Counted from the stretch's first letter, positions 11,245 through 23,476 are shown. The stretch is DNA of 64,000 nt from Hemerocallis citrina (GCA_017893485.1 CM030362.1:182240175-182304174); one strand, 5' to 3'. The notes: a model not told the origin generated them from the sequence alone. Program-made: numbers and translations.

Positions 11245-11440
11245 AATGAGCGACAATCGTGAAAATGTTACCTACTCAAAGTAATGGCAATGACGAAAAG
11301 AAACTAACACCATCGTCGAACACCAGATGAACCCCAGCCCTGCTCGGTAGAACAACACAACTTATAGAGAGAAGCCCTCAAAATTTTCGAGAGAGAGAAA
11401 GTGAAAGTGGTAAATGAAGGAGTGGGAGGTGAAATCAACT

Positions 11441-11452
11441 CCTATTTATAGA
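11441..11452 (-). promoter_or_regulatory. TATA box of antisense ORF 1
   Basis: On the minus strand TTCTATAAATAGGAG lies about 200 bp upstream of ATG 11244. It is followed after about 30 bp by a CT-rich stretch with CACTTTCTCTCTCTC, typical of a plant transcription start and leader. The spacing supports independent antisense transcription from inside the element. Confidence 0.65.
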
Positions 11453-11615
11453 ACCCCAGAGATCAAATCGCCATGTGGCATGATCTGAGCCCTCCACAGA
11501 TTCAACGGTCAGATCACACTATACCAAGTCCAATAAAATAGTAACTTAGCAACAGGACAGTCGATCGGCAAAATGAGCGAACATCACAATGCTCGGCCGA
11601 TGAAAGAAGTAGTCT

Positions 11616-11730
11616 GATGGGGCAAATAATTCCACAAACACTTGGTAGGTACGATGGGGTGGACAATTTCACAAACACATGGTGGGCGTGATGGGGTAAA
11701 CAATTTCACAAACACATGGTGGCCGCTATG
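11616..11730. repeat. 37-bp tandem repeat, 3 copies
   Basis: GATGGGG starts at 11616, 11653 and 11690, exactly 37 bp apart. Each is followed by an AATTTCACAAACACATGGTGG-like block. A partial fourth copy ends near 11730. Confidence 0.85.
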
Positions 11731-12239
11731 TTCACCACCAATACAAGAAAACCCATCACCAACCAAGCTTCAATGTGACTTAGTCTACTAGCACCGCAGA
11801 GTCCCCCAAGATCATATATGTTCAAACTCAAACTCCAAAGAGGTGATCAAATCCAAAAACCCTTGCACTCCTACCTTGGTGTAAGGAAAAGAACTCCGTC
11901 AAAGAAGACTCAACTCCGAACAAGGCAAGCTCCTAGCCATATCAAAGCTTCAACCTATACTCCAAAAGCGATGGTGAAAACCCAAAAAAGTGAAAAATCC
12001 CGAACAAGTCTCTTGGATGCCAAAAAAGAAGAAAAACGAAGTGAGGGGGTTCGACTCGGGTAGGGTCTCCAAAGCCAAACCCGCAAAACCAACCCAAAAA
12101 ATCCTAAAGCTATGAAATTAATGGGTTGCGGATTCCAAACCCGAAAAACCTAACCCAAACACCCAAAACACTTCTCCTTCTTCTCCTCCTTCATCTTCTT
12201 CTTCAAAAATCCACCCACAAAGCTCATTGATTAAACTCC
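11731..12239. other. Tat 1 3' untranslated spacer
   Basis: A-rich, CAAA-rich sequence with a CT-rich run at 12175-12215. Short plus-strand ORFs here match nothing recognisable. I see no gene. Confidence 0.5.
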
Positions 12240-13110
12240 ACCACTCCAACTCCGAGCTTCCACTCAGCCAAGAGCTCCGTCGAGTCCCACATCGACAAAA
12301 GAGTCACACAGCTCGACCAATTGCTCATAGCTCGTCAGAGAATCTCCATGGATCGACAACAAAAAGCATTCATAGCTCGGCCAAGCGAACAGATCGATAG
12401 CATGCCTAGCTCTACCACTTTATCATAACTAGATGAGATGACAGCAAAACTCCAATAGCTCTGCTAAATTCCTGGTCGAAGAGTGGATTCCTTATCTCGA
12501 CTGTTTCGAAGCTCGTACGGCAGAAGAAAAGAACACTCGACCGAACTCGATGATAGAGCATCTCCATAGCTCGGCAAGATGCTCGAAGCTCCATAGCTCA
12601 GCGAAGCACCCTCATAGCTCAGTGAACCTTCAAACCCCCATAGCTCAGCAAAACATCTCAATCGTAGCTCCACCTACATAGGTTGATAGCTTCGAAGCTC
12701 AATGAGGGAAGAAGAAGCTCCACAGCTCGATGTTAAAGCCCGACCGATTGAAAGCTCATTGGCGACACATCACCTCGACCAAGCTACGTAGCTTGACTGA
12801 TTGGAAGTTCGACAACGAAAAATAGAGCTCGCCCAAAAAATAAAGCTCGACCAAAACCATAGTTCGGCGAAGGCGATAGCTCGGCATCCCTGGTAGTTCA
12901 ACAATAGTTCAACGAAGATTGATAGCTCGAAGAGGATCAAAATTATAGCTCACAGAAGCTAGTAATTGGACGAAGATCAATGGCTTGGAGAAAAATAGTT
13001 GTCGACAAAGCCATAGCTCGCCTAATATCCATTGCTAGATGAAAGACTTGGTCGACAAAGCTCCAAAATCCAAGAAAAATTGGCCATAGCTCGGCAAAAT
13101 GGTCGATTGA
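12240..13110. repeat. Degenerate ATAGCTCGGC-core short repeat field
   Basis: The core AGCTCG/AGCTCA, usually inside CATAGCTCRGC, recurs every 20-45 bp across about 850 bp (for example near 12372, 12567, 12595, 12617 and 12641). Period and sequence have drifted. Hypervariable repeats before the 3' LTR are typical of Tat elements. Confidence 0.7.
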
Positions 13111-13763
13111 GCTGCGGGGTCACTCACAGTGCTCGCAAGCTGTTGGATCGCCCAGGCATTCGTGCCTCCACGAGATGGAGGCTCAAGATTGAGCCACGAC
13201 ATCTCATTTCTTCCCCAACACCCCGCTCAATCCTCCGCCATCCGATCTTACTCAGCGGGCGAGCTCCTCCCTAATGAGCACTCCAGATTGCGCCACGACG
13301 CCAAAGCTCACAGCGATAAGATCACAGCCACCACAGCGCATCAGTGCGCGAGCCAGCCTTGATCGAACCCTCTGATTGCATCAAAAATTGTTCCAAGGTC
13401 TGATTATTCTATAAAAGTCCCATAAATTCATTTAAAATTTGAAAATTAATTAAAAATATGAAAATAATTATTTAAAATTCGAAAATTCATTAAAAATTCC
13501 AAAAAATAATTTAAATTCGATTTATTAATTATAAAGTTCGAAAAAGTGATTTTAAAATTGGGAAAAAATCCAGAAAAGTCCAGAAAAATTCGAAAAAATC
13601 TGAAAAATATGAGAAAATCTAGGAAAATCTAGAAAGATATTCACTGCCTTCAGAAGCCACTAATCAGTTTCAGAAATCTACAAGCACCCGGATAGTTAAA
13701 ATTGCACTATAGAGCCCAATAGTAAGACATACTACTCCCTGAAAGCCAAGAAAATTGCCTTTC
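13111..13763. other. Tat 1 3' untranslated region before the LTR
   Basis: GC-rich at first, then from about 13400 A-rich with recurring AAAATTCGAAAA-like blocks. No coding potential is supported. Confidence 0.5.
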
Positions 13764-13779
13764 GAGAGTGGGAGGCTTA
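13764..13779 (+). promoter_or_regulatory. Polypurine tract of Tat element 1
   Basis: GAGAGTGGGAGGCTTA directly precedes the LTR start TGATGATGG. The same purine block (GTTGGGGGCTTA) stands before the 3' LTR of Tat 2 at 63973, so it is conserved between the two elements. Confidence 0.8.
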
Positions 13780-14433
13780 TGATGATGGTAAAAATCACAG
13801 TAAATTAGGGCCACACGATTCCATCACAAATCTCAAAGCTTCTACAGGTAGAATAACCATAACAAGCCTGTTTAACAGGTCCAGGCATTCTCCAAGCTCC
13901 TCTACAAGACATGGGTTTCTTTCAAGCCCATATAAAGAGAGAGACTAGGCCCACTAGGAGAGATACCCATTCCATGAAGGCTAGGAGTCAAATCTCTTAT
14001 CCCCCTAATAAGAGAACTTATCTCTTGAGGGAGAAAAACATAAAGGAGATAAGGAATTCATATAGATCGAACAGATCTAGATCAATCTCTTGATATGTTT
14101 CTCAAGCCTATAAATATCATCCCCCTCCATAGTCAGAGTGTAATCAACAAATCGTTAGTTTCTTTCTCAAACTCTGTTTCTCTTTCTAGTTCTGACTTGA
14201 GCGTCGGAGGGTCTGTCGTCGGGGCCACCCCCGGTGTTTCAGGCTTTTTGCAGGTTCATCGGCCACGTCAGCAACTGTCGGATTCAGATCATGATGATCA
14301 GTCAACGATCCAGATTCAATCTCAGGAGCTCTAACCACATTGTCCGGTGAAGATCAAAGGTCAGACTTCTAGTAGTTTCCATTAAATAATAACTCACTAT
14401 CTTTTTGCTCCCACACCAAAATAAGCAGCAACA
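13780..14433 (+). repeat. 3' LTR of Tat element 1 (654 bp)
   Basis: It starts TGATGATGG after the purine tract and ends AGCAACA. A TATA box (TATAAATA) is at 14109-14116. The last 200 bp matches the 5' remnant at 3708-3907. P1 LTR sequence follows immediately at 14434. Confidence 0.88.
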
Positions 14434-16044
14434 ATATATATGTTGTTACCTTGAAAAGAAGTTGATGGAGAGATTGGTTTGGAGTATTTGTTAGTGCATG
14501 TGGCTTAGGACCTTTGAGATTGCAGGTTTGAGTCTTGGTGAGCTCGAATTTGGTTGTATTTACTATTTTGAGTATTTGAAAATATAAATTGATTTTTAGG
14601 AAAAATATTTTGATGGTAATTTGTACAAATATTTTTGGATTAATTTTCTCACTTTGTTAAAGATTAAACACATATTTGGTAATTGGATTTGAAGAATTTA
14701 ATACAGATGATTTTAAAGGGTATTAGCATTTTGGAGAATTAATATTTGATGGAAATTGGTACAACTATTTTGGATTAAATTCTAGGACGATTTTAGTAAA
14801 GATTTGGTAATTGGATTTGAAATATTATAAAAAAGATGATGTTGATTGAATTGATACTATTGAAGTCCTATTGTAATAATTCGGTAAATTTTATCTAGTT
14901 ATTTAAGAATGACTGGTTGGATGGAAAGAATATGAGATGAATAGAATTTATGAATGGATGATAGTTGTAATGATTATGAAAAAAGTTATGAATGATCTAG
15001 AAAGTTTATGAACCTTGGAATGTGATGATTCTAGAAGCTGAGTGACACCCAGGGTGCTAGCAAGATTGATAAATAAAAATGTGAGAAGTGGCCAATGTAG
15101 GCTAGCGTTCTCAGTGATTTGTTTAAGTCCGGTAGGGTAAACAAGCTCTAGGTCTAAATTATTATGAATGAACCTTAAGAATAGGCATTAGGTGGGAGAT
15201 ATGATGAAGCTTGAACAAATGTGAGTATGAGGGCCCAGAGTGATAAGGGGGTGAGGTATCCTCCATTTATTACCGGATGTTAGTGAAATTGTCTCTAGAT
15301 TATCCGAGGAAGGAGTCTGACCTCCAGAGTTCCGAGATGAGTGCGACACTCATTGGGCATTCATGTGATGCGGATTCCAGAGTGACCTACAGGATGAAGT
15401 ATTCTCCATTTATTTTCAAGATGTGAGTGAAATAGTCTCCAGATTATTTGAGGAAGGAGTCTGACCTCCAGAGTTCTGGGGCGAGAATAAATACTCACAG
15501 TATCTCTAAATCTTGATCTTCGTCATGGTTCTATGTCAGCATAACGAGGAATTGAACCCTATAATGAGAAGTACGTTACAAGCTTGCCCTCAGACCTATG
15601 TAGTATGGGATGCATAGAATCCGAACACGTGTGCATTAGTGTGCATTGTGTGCATTTGTGGCTTTCTTGGATACTTGTTTTATGTCATTGTTTGATGCAT
15701 TTTGATTTTTGTTTCATGGCATACACTTATACACTTAGATTAGATTCGCTCCCTGTTTTTTTTTCTTTGTCATCATTGTTTTTTTTTTGTGCATCAAATT
15801 TGTGATTGTTAAAGTTGATGATCGCTTTGTTATAGCATTGCGTCAGTTGCATTCTTGACGTGACTGCAGTTCTCAAGTTTTGCAGTACTCAGATTAACGA
15901 GCTGTGTGGGCATGAGTTTGGTGTCGAAGGATGTTGCAAGACTGAAGATTTTGAAGATATATGTTGTAGTTTAAATGTAAATTTCTGCTGTGTGTTGTAA
16001 ATAATAACATTGTACTGAAAAAACTTTAAATTCCATGTATTTTT
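14434..16044 (+). mobile_element. P1 element 5' LTR, first retained segment
   Basis: This is LTR sequence of an old plus-strand large-LTR gypsy element. It resembles the solo LTR at 17778-20661: the block CCTATGTAGTATGGGATGCA occurs at 15595 and 20166. It is interrupted at 16044 by the three-LTR composite and resumes at 35001. It contains a 142-bp-spaced duplication (units from 15251 and 15393, sharing GAGGAAGGAGTCTGACCTCC) and a looser one near 14610/14750. Its 5' end is not in the window, probably lost with the Tat 1 insertion. Confidence 0.75.
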
Positions 16045-18078
16045 TGTAAAGCCCCGGATCCCCATTTCCGAACATCTGTGACACAACCAGAATCATTCCC
16101 TTCAAATGCATCTCAACACAGTAATAACACGGATATTTAAAAAGCTTTTTTATTGCCAAATAAGTCATTACAACATTAATTACATCATTACCTTGTTCTT
16201 GAACAAGGAATACAAATTACATCGACTTATTATAGATACTATATCATAACGATTACTGTCTACCACCCAGAACGGTAACCAACAGCTCTGTAGTGGAAGC
16301 TCCACCGAGCGGTCATGCTGCTTCCCTGAGATGCACCTTGTAGCTTGAATCTTTCGCTAAACTACACTGATATTCCGGCATCTACTCGAAGGGTAGGCAT
16401 GTACACCGCCACTCCACTTTGATGCCCTGCTTGTCTTGGGTTCTCCTGCACTCGCGACCCTGTATCCAGTACCTAATTGAGTGGGCACGTCAATACATAT
16501 ACTGACACAATGCTGATAAGAAAACAACGATCTCTAAACTTGAAATCACAATCTATCTTTAATGAAACCAGAAACGTGCATCCTAATTTTCTAGTGTCAG
16601 TGTAAGCCAATGACCTGAAGTCTAATGCATAGTACTCAATGTACAGGAAACAGATGCACTTATTCTAATATCAGCAAGACTCTGGATACGCATGCATCCT
16701 ATACTACATACGTTCCAGATCTAGCCGTTTTCTCCAGTTCCAGGGTTTTGAACCCTTGCCAAGCAATGCATTCTACTATTGTATACTTCTTGTTCCTGAT
16801 AAGTGCACATGATTGAGGAGGTTATAAAATTTTGAGGTGCTACCCCGTTTGTCACTATTAATTGTCGTACCCGACCTCTCTCAAAAGCCGTGACGAACTT
16901 ACAGATACACCGCAGCATACCCATTGCGTCGAAGATCCATGAGACCGCAACCCCTATGGTCCGTTCGTGTCCAACATAGAATAAGGAAACATCCCGTTCT
17001 TACCACGACACTTCAGGAATCAACAGTGCGAGATACGCACCGTAGCACGTATCCCTAATGACAGGAAGAGACAACCCTGGTTATCACCGTCTAGTGCTGG
17101 CCTTTAGAACAAGTCAGATTATAGGGAATCCCCCTAGCATCAACTCAGTCTTCAAGCAAAACGTAAAGAAATACAATCTGAAGTAAAATTGGTTGCTAAA
17201 CTATACTAGTGTCAAAATCATGCACAGCGTCTAACAATGATTGAGCCCAAACAGTTCTGTCAAAATAACTAATCATGGAGAAACGACATTCATCGATTGC
17301 CAACACCTCTGTAGGTCTTCGACCTAATGTCCCTGGCCCGCGACCCTCAGCGAGCAATACAACGACGCCCAAGGAAGTACCTCATACCCGACAATAGAGG
17401 TGAAACAAAGACAATTTACTAATATCCAGTCATTGACAGACCTAGGCGTCAACATATTCTAAACGAGGCAGATAACCTAGCATATCAACCCCAAACACCA
17501 GCGATCTGATTTCCATCGGTCACCACCACCTCCGTCTCGAATCTCATCCAGTATCCCGGTTCGCGATCAACCTTCTCTCGGTAAACGAATCGACGACGCA
17601 CAAGAAAATTCACTATCTCTCGAGGTGGAAAAATAAATATCAATACAATACTTGCCGACTAGGTTGATAGTCTTAGGGTATCACAACCTAGATTAGAACC
17701 AAGCTATACTAGCTACGAGCCACATACAACAAATTGACAATAAGCTATTCTCCCAACTAACTTACGTGTCCACTATGTGTAATACCCTGACTTTTTCAAA
17801 TGTATGAAGAATTATTTATTTTTGCACGTAATGTGCACGTGTAATATTTTGGCTATCATTTTCAAACATGATGAATAAGAATATTGTTTTCTATAAAGCA
17901 TTTTTCTAAAGCCCAAATGTTAGTTTACTTATTTTTCTTTTAAAATATTTATCTTGGCCCAATTAATTTAAGCCCATGGATTTAATCCCTTTTCTTATTT
18001 TCTACAACTTGTAATGTGTAACATTTTCTTTTTTAAAAAAGACTTGTAAGGTGTGTACAAATTCTTGTAGGGTGGCTT

Positions 18079-18118
18079 GTGCTTACACGTGCACTTCATG
18101 TACACGTGCATAAGCACA
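18079..18118. promoter_or_regulatory. Inverted repeat with paired G-boxes upstream of the TATA box
   Basis: Arms TGTGCTTA (18079) and TAAGCACA (18111) enclose two CACGTG cores. It lies about 150-190 bp upstream of TATAAATA at 18269, a plausible LTR promoter element. Confidence 0.55.
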
Positions 18119-18639
18119 CATTCTTGGCCGGTTTGGGTAGAGAAGTGGGTGTGAGTCATGGGTAGTTATTTGGAGTGTGGGTGGTTATCACAACTCCCTA
18201 GCTCATCCTAGCCCTTGATCCTATAACTATCTACTAAATCCTAGCCCTTCATCTCACTCAAATTGGTGTATAAATACCCCCTCTCATTCATTGGTTCTTT
18301 TACACTAGGATCATTTTTATAAGAGAGGTATTTTTGAGAGAGAGTTGTGTGTGTCTTTTCTGTGGAGGCCGAGCATCAGTTCTGAAGGTTTCGGTGTGGA
18401 GCAAGGAGCAAGGAGCAAGGAGTCGTCCATTGCATTAAGGAGCTTTTCTGGATTTCGGTTATTTCGTCAATAAGGTGGGTGTTTCTCAGGATTTCTAGTG
18501 TAGAAAATATGCCATGATTATGATGATTGTTACTATGCTTGTAAAAAGTAAATTTAAAACATATTAGATTGCCTTGTGTATGTTTATGATGGTGATTGAA
18601 TGATGAAGTAATGACACTTTAACTAAGACCAAAATAAGT

Positions 18640-19395
18640 CTGTACAGTCGACTGTCGCATGTACAAGTCGACTGGTACGAGGCGAATATTTTCATGATTT
18701 GATAATGTACATGTATGCAAAACAGAAGTGATAGTATGATTGCTAAATTCATATTCCCCTATGTTATATATGATGGAGGAGATGTGAACGGATGAAAAAG
18801 AACTAATGATAATTAGTAAACTGAGAATAACCTGTACAGTCGACTGATGGTATGAACAGCCGACCGATGCTTTGATTAAACTATGAATGTTCCAGTAATT
18901 CCATGAAATATTTTCTTTGTGTTGTCCTAGTGTAATAAATTGAGATTAATATTTCATCTCTGCAAGAAAGTTATGAACGAGTGTAAACGCATGTTTAACA
19001 CTTCCTTGAAGAAAAGACCATATTAGTTATTTGAAATTCCATGTTGTGATGTTACTGAACAGTTAAGAAATTACGTTTTTATGAAGCATGAATATATGTA
19101 TGTTGTAATTTGACACCATGATGCATGTACATGTAAGAACTGATGGAAAGATAATCCCTTAATTTGAAATGTGAACATGTCCAGTCGACCTAATGCGAGT
19201 AGCAAGTCGACTGAACCGAACATGAATATGTACTGTTAAGACCGGGACAGACGACTGATTTGTTGACAGTCGACTGTCACGTGAATGACATTTTGAGTAT
19301 AGAAAGTTGCGGGACAGCCGACTGGCCATATGCAGCAGTCGACCCTCCCGAGTGATTATGAAGAACTTGAATTGACTGTACAAGTCGACTGTCCA
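18640..19395. repeat. Array of paired GTCGAC palindromes
   Basis: Perfect GTCGAC occurs at 18647, 18667, 18839, 19184, 19206, 19269, 19338 and 19384. One-base variants are at 18859 (GCCGAC), 19250 (GACGAC) and 19317 (GCCGAC). Most lie in an extended ACAGTCGACTGT-like context. They fall into five pairs with spacings 20, 20, 22, 19 and 21 bp, plus one single site. The array lies downstream of the predicted TATA box, so it would be transcribed in an active LTR. Confidence 0.85.
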
Positions 19396-19856
19396 GAGTG
19401 TCTTTTGATATGTCAGAGAATCTTATTTCAGTTTATGTTGAAGGTTGTGAACTTTATGGTTGATGTTGATAAACTCTATTTTGTTGCTGCATGAATTTAC
19501 ATGAAATGAATCATAGTTTTGAATTGAGAATTACATGAATATGAAAGTTAAGAACATGATATGAGGCAATGAAATTAAATTCATGAGTTGAAAATGCTCA
19601 AATTGGAAGTTGTGAAATGGAAATTGAAACAAAAGAGTAGCTAAGTCTCCCCCGGCAATGGAAATGAAATGAAATTGAAAAGAAGACCAAGGTTGGTCAT
19701 GTAAGAATGAAATGAATAAGTCCGGTTTAGTGGAGAGGCTAACTCTAGAGCTTTGATTTTTATTCATGATTCTAATAATTAGTACATAGTGGAGATGTGA
19801 TGAAAGTGAGAGAAAACATAAGTATGAGAACTAGAGTTTACGGTGCGGGTGTGTGA

Positions 19857-20025
19857 GCCACAGAATGCATGCTTGATGAGTCAAGACATGGCGTGGGCAC
19901 AACTTAGTAATGATCGGACTTTAGCCACGCTTGTGGGATGTTTGGTGACTGCAAGAGGATCGTGTTCAGGGAGGAGGCTGAATTGCCACAGAATGCATGC
20001 TTGATGAGTCAAGACATGGCGTGGG
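19857..20025. repeat. 41-bp perfect direct repeat, 128 bp apart
   Basis: GCCACAGAATGCATGC followed by TTGATGAGTCAAGACATGGC and GTGGG is identical at 19857-19897 and 19985-20025. The intervening sequence is unrelated. It contains the inverted pair TGATGAGTCA and GCATGC. Confidence 0.9.
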
Positions 20026-21845
20026 GTTCCCCTCCAGGGTCTAGTGCACGTGCTTGTACTCATAGATCATCTAGGATACTCACCGTAATTACAGTAGTAG
20101 ATTAAGTCATGGCGAGGGATTGAACCCTACAAAAATGAAGAACGATTAAGAGGCTTGCCCTCGGACCTATGTAGTATGGGATGCATAGAATCCGAACAAG
20201 TGCGCATTAGTGTCATATAAAGTAAGTAATTGCATTAAGGATTAAGTGCACGATCACGACACGACATCATTAAGATTTTCCCCTTTACTTTATTTGTGAT
20301 ATGTGAATAAGTTTGTGATATGTTAAGAAATGAGAATCGTTATACTGTTTCTGGCATAGAGAGGATGGCCATGTATAATTATCATCGGTTGAATAAACTG
20401 ACGTACCCACAGTTTTGTATGCAGGATAAATGGCAAGAAAAGGTTAAGAGGAACAAATGCTTAAAGACTCATTCAATGTTGTTGTACATTTGTTTCATTT
20501 TTGTAAATTTTTACTTCTGCTGTGCATTGTAAATGTAATATATGATGTAAACTCTGATGTAAAGTCAAAAGTTTGAATTTCCTTGTAAAATTGTACTAAG
20601 AAAGCGAAAAGATCCTGTAGAACATCTCGAATTCAGTGTATTTGGGATTCGGGGCGTTACACTATGAGTTCTAAGCACAAGAATCTCATATAAGTCCCAA
20701 ATGAAGTGCTTAATAGGGATAATCATTCAATCCTCTTAAAACTCAAATCTCCTTATTGTCATAAATCCGGTAGCATGTAGAAAATTTCATAATCGATGCT
20801 ACACTTATCGGAATCCAACAAATTAGACATTCTAGAAAGGTGAGAATCTCTACTACAATTTTATAGTCGTCAACTCTCTCAATTTCCTAATAGAACTCAA
20901 GTTTCTCGATTTAACACACGCTTGAAATTGACCAAGACAGCAGGATGCTGAACTTGTAAACTTCTTATCTTTCAAAATACAACTTGGAATTGCATGATAT
21001 TACCCATTCTGGAAAGCTAAGACTCTATACTAGAAGTCTCTAGTTAACCACTCCTTCAAATTCAGCCATCTAGAGGCTATAAAACCTTTGTGTATTCTCG
21101 GCTGTGTATTTCTTCATGCACTTGCTGCATCTTTCAATCATCATAAAAACTTGTTTACTTACCGGAATTACTCGATTCTGGATTCTATGGAAAGGTGGGA
21201 GAGTTTACTACAACTTCCTAGTTGAACACATCCTCATATTCATCTATTAAAGTCCTCAACAATTCCAATTTCTATCAGTATACACACAGGAAATAAGTTT
21301 CTTTTACAAAAACCAACTCCTTCAATTAAGACTGTTTCTGCCCCAATCTAAAAAAATTCATAACTTTTGCTACACACTGGAATTGCATGATTGCAGATGT
21401 TTTGGAAAGATACGACTCACTACTACAATTCTCTAATTGATCATTCTTCCAAATTCTCAACACAATTCCAGAATTCCACAACTTTACCGATTACTCAAAA
21501 ACTAAACTAACTGAACATAATTCAACCACAAGTCCAACGCTTATTAAAATTTAGATTCAATAACAAGACATGTACAAGAGAAATACCCCAAAATCTTAGC
21601 ACATAATTCCTTATACATTTTGAGATATGAATTTTCAAACATGGGACAAATTCAGCCATCTCAAACACAACAGCAACTATGTCCTCTCGCTGGGCTGTCT
21701 TCAATCGATCGAATGATGGCCCAAATGTTCTCCAACAATTCTTAAATTTGTTACACTAATACTAGACATATACAAGATGCTAAATTTTAAATTTCATCAC
21801 AAAATTCCATATCAATTGAGAGATACAATTTTTCAAAGTTCACAC

Positions 21846-22648
21846 TTCCATCTTCTTAGTTGCAGTTTTCCCCACTCAACCAGTCGAGCAAACAAATACA
21901 TTAAAAATAGCAATTAAATTCCAAATATTCTAAAATGTGGAATACAAGTTGTTAACATATACCTCTAACCATTTCTTTCAGGTTCCGACTCAAAATTCCT
22001 TATAGATGTTGAGTTACGAATTTTTGAACTCGACTCGCTGCTTACCCAAAACTGCAGATTTTCCTTAACTCGCTGTTTTGGAAATAAATTTCGTAAACCC
22101 CCCAAATAAAATACAAAAAATCCTAAATAATCTTAGCTTGCTCCTAACATTATCAAGATCATCCAGTAAAAGTTTGGAATCGAAATTCTAACATATGATC
22201 AAGATACATTTTCTCACATCAACAAGTTGTGAAGCTTTACTTTAAACTTTTCCATCTTCTTAGCTGCAGTTTTTCCCACTCTACCAGTCGAGCAAACAAA
22301 TACATTAAAAATAGTAATTAAATTCCAAATATTCTGAAAATTGGAATACTAGTTGTTAACTTATACCTCAAACTTTTCCTTTCAGGTTCGGACTCAAAAT
22401 TTCTTAAAGATATTTAGTTACGAATTTTTGAACTCGACTCGCTGCTTATCCAAAACTGCAGATTTTCCTTAACTCGCTGTTTTGGAAATAAATTTCGTAA
22501 GCCCCCAAAATTAAATCAAAAAAATCCGAAATAATTTTAGCTTGATTCTAACATCATCAAGGTCATCCAATAAAATTTTAAAATCGAAATTCTAACATAT
22601 GATCAAGATAGAAATTCTCACATCCACAAGTCGTTAAGTTTTACTTTA
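21846..22648. repeat. Tandem duplication of about 400 bp inside LTR1
   Basis: Two head-to-tail copies start CTTCCATCTTCTTAG (21846) and TTCCATCTTCTTAG (22251). LTR2 and LTR3 have one copy each (near 27819 and 33292). Copy 1 shares LTR3-type variants (TTTTCCCCACTCAA, TCAGGTTCCGACTC, CTTACCCAAAAC). Copy 2 shares LTR2-type variants (TTTTTCCCACTCTA, TCAGGTTCGGACTC, CTTATCCAAAAC). Confidence 0.88.
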
Positions 22649-23401
22649 GCAATTTCTTCATATCTATATCTACTCCATTAACTCGACTGAAACTTGAACA
22701 ATATTCTACTCTATTGCTACTATAATCTAGCATTCAAACACGCATTCAAGCAAGCTTCACATCTTAAACAAAAATTAAAACAAAGCTCATGTTTAGGAAA
22801 CACCCACATATGAAGAATTCTCAAGTTCCATTGCTTTTGCTAGCTCCTTCTCCTCCTCAAGTTCCAAGAGCATGATGAACTCTCTTCCTCAATCTCTTCT
22901 TCTCACACTTTAACTCTTTTTTTTTTTCATTTATGAAGAATGGAAAGAGTGGAAGAAGATGAAGTAGAAGAAGGAGATGGGTTTAGAGAATGAGAGTGGA
23001 GGTGAGAAGAGATGAGAGTGGATATGGGGATGGGGGTGGGGTTTCGGCTGCCATGAGAGAAGGGGAGAGAGAGAGGTCGGTGGAAATGAGAGGAGGGGGT
23101 GAGGGTGAGATGGTGAGGTGGAGGGGTTTTTAATCAATTAGACCCTTAGAAGATTCAAGAATAGTTGGAGAGTTGGAGTTGTTCTTGGATGATTCTCTGC
23201 CATTGATTTCATGATCATCATGATCCAGGAGAGAAACACATGTTGAGGTGTGAGTCTTCTACATGCCTACAATAGTATATATATGCATACACATTTATTA
23301 ATATACATATATACTTATATATACTTATACACATACACAAACATATAGGTGTATTTAAGTATAAAAATTCAATCCATTACAAATCAATTAAATATGTATA
23401 C

Positions 23402-23407
<6 letters not shown>

Positions 23408-23476
<69 letters not shown>
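23408..23476. repeat. (TA)n microsatellite in LTR1
   Basis: About 34 TA units; the equivalent sites in LTR2 (28970-28985) and LTR3 (34395-34408) are very short. Confidence 0.95.

Larger units (their letters stand above)
3708..14433 (+). mobile_element. Tat-lineage Ty3/gypsy element 1, internally deleted
   Basis: The order on the plus strand is 5' LTR remnant, primer site, gag, protease, repeats, antisense ORF, more repeats, polypurine tract and 3' LTR. The extra ORF in reverse orientation between pol and the 3' LTR is a known hallmark of some Tat elements such as Retand and Grande. RT, RNase H and integrase are absent; the deletion must lie between about 6170 and 6540. The two LTR remnants differ at many positions, so the element is old. 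Target duplication cannot be tested because the 5' LTR start is missing. Confidence 0.85.
17778..20661 (+). mobile_element. Solo LTR (2884 bp) with CTATG target duplication
   Basis: It starts TGTAATACCCTGAC and ends GGGGCGTTACA, flanked on both sides by CTATG (17773-17777 and 20662-20666). Removing it restores the LTR1 sequence seen uninterrupted in LTR2 (near 26615). There is no internal domain, so it is the product of LTR-LTR recombination. A TATA box, TATAAATA, is at 18269-18276. It shares a conserved block with the P1 LTR. Confidence 0.93.

Noticed and set aside
22931..23137. Pro/Ser/His-rich minus-strand ORF repeated in all three LTRs
   Set aside because: It lies in the CT-rich leader of the LTR, varies in length between copies, and is low-complexity; no protein family is suggested.
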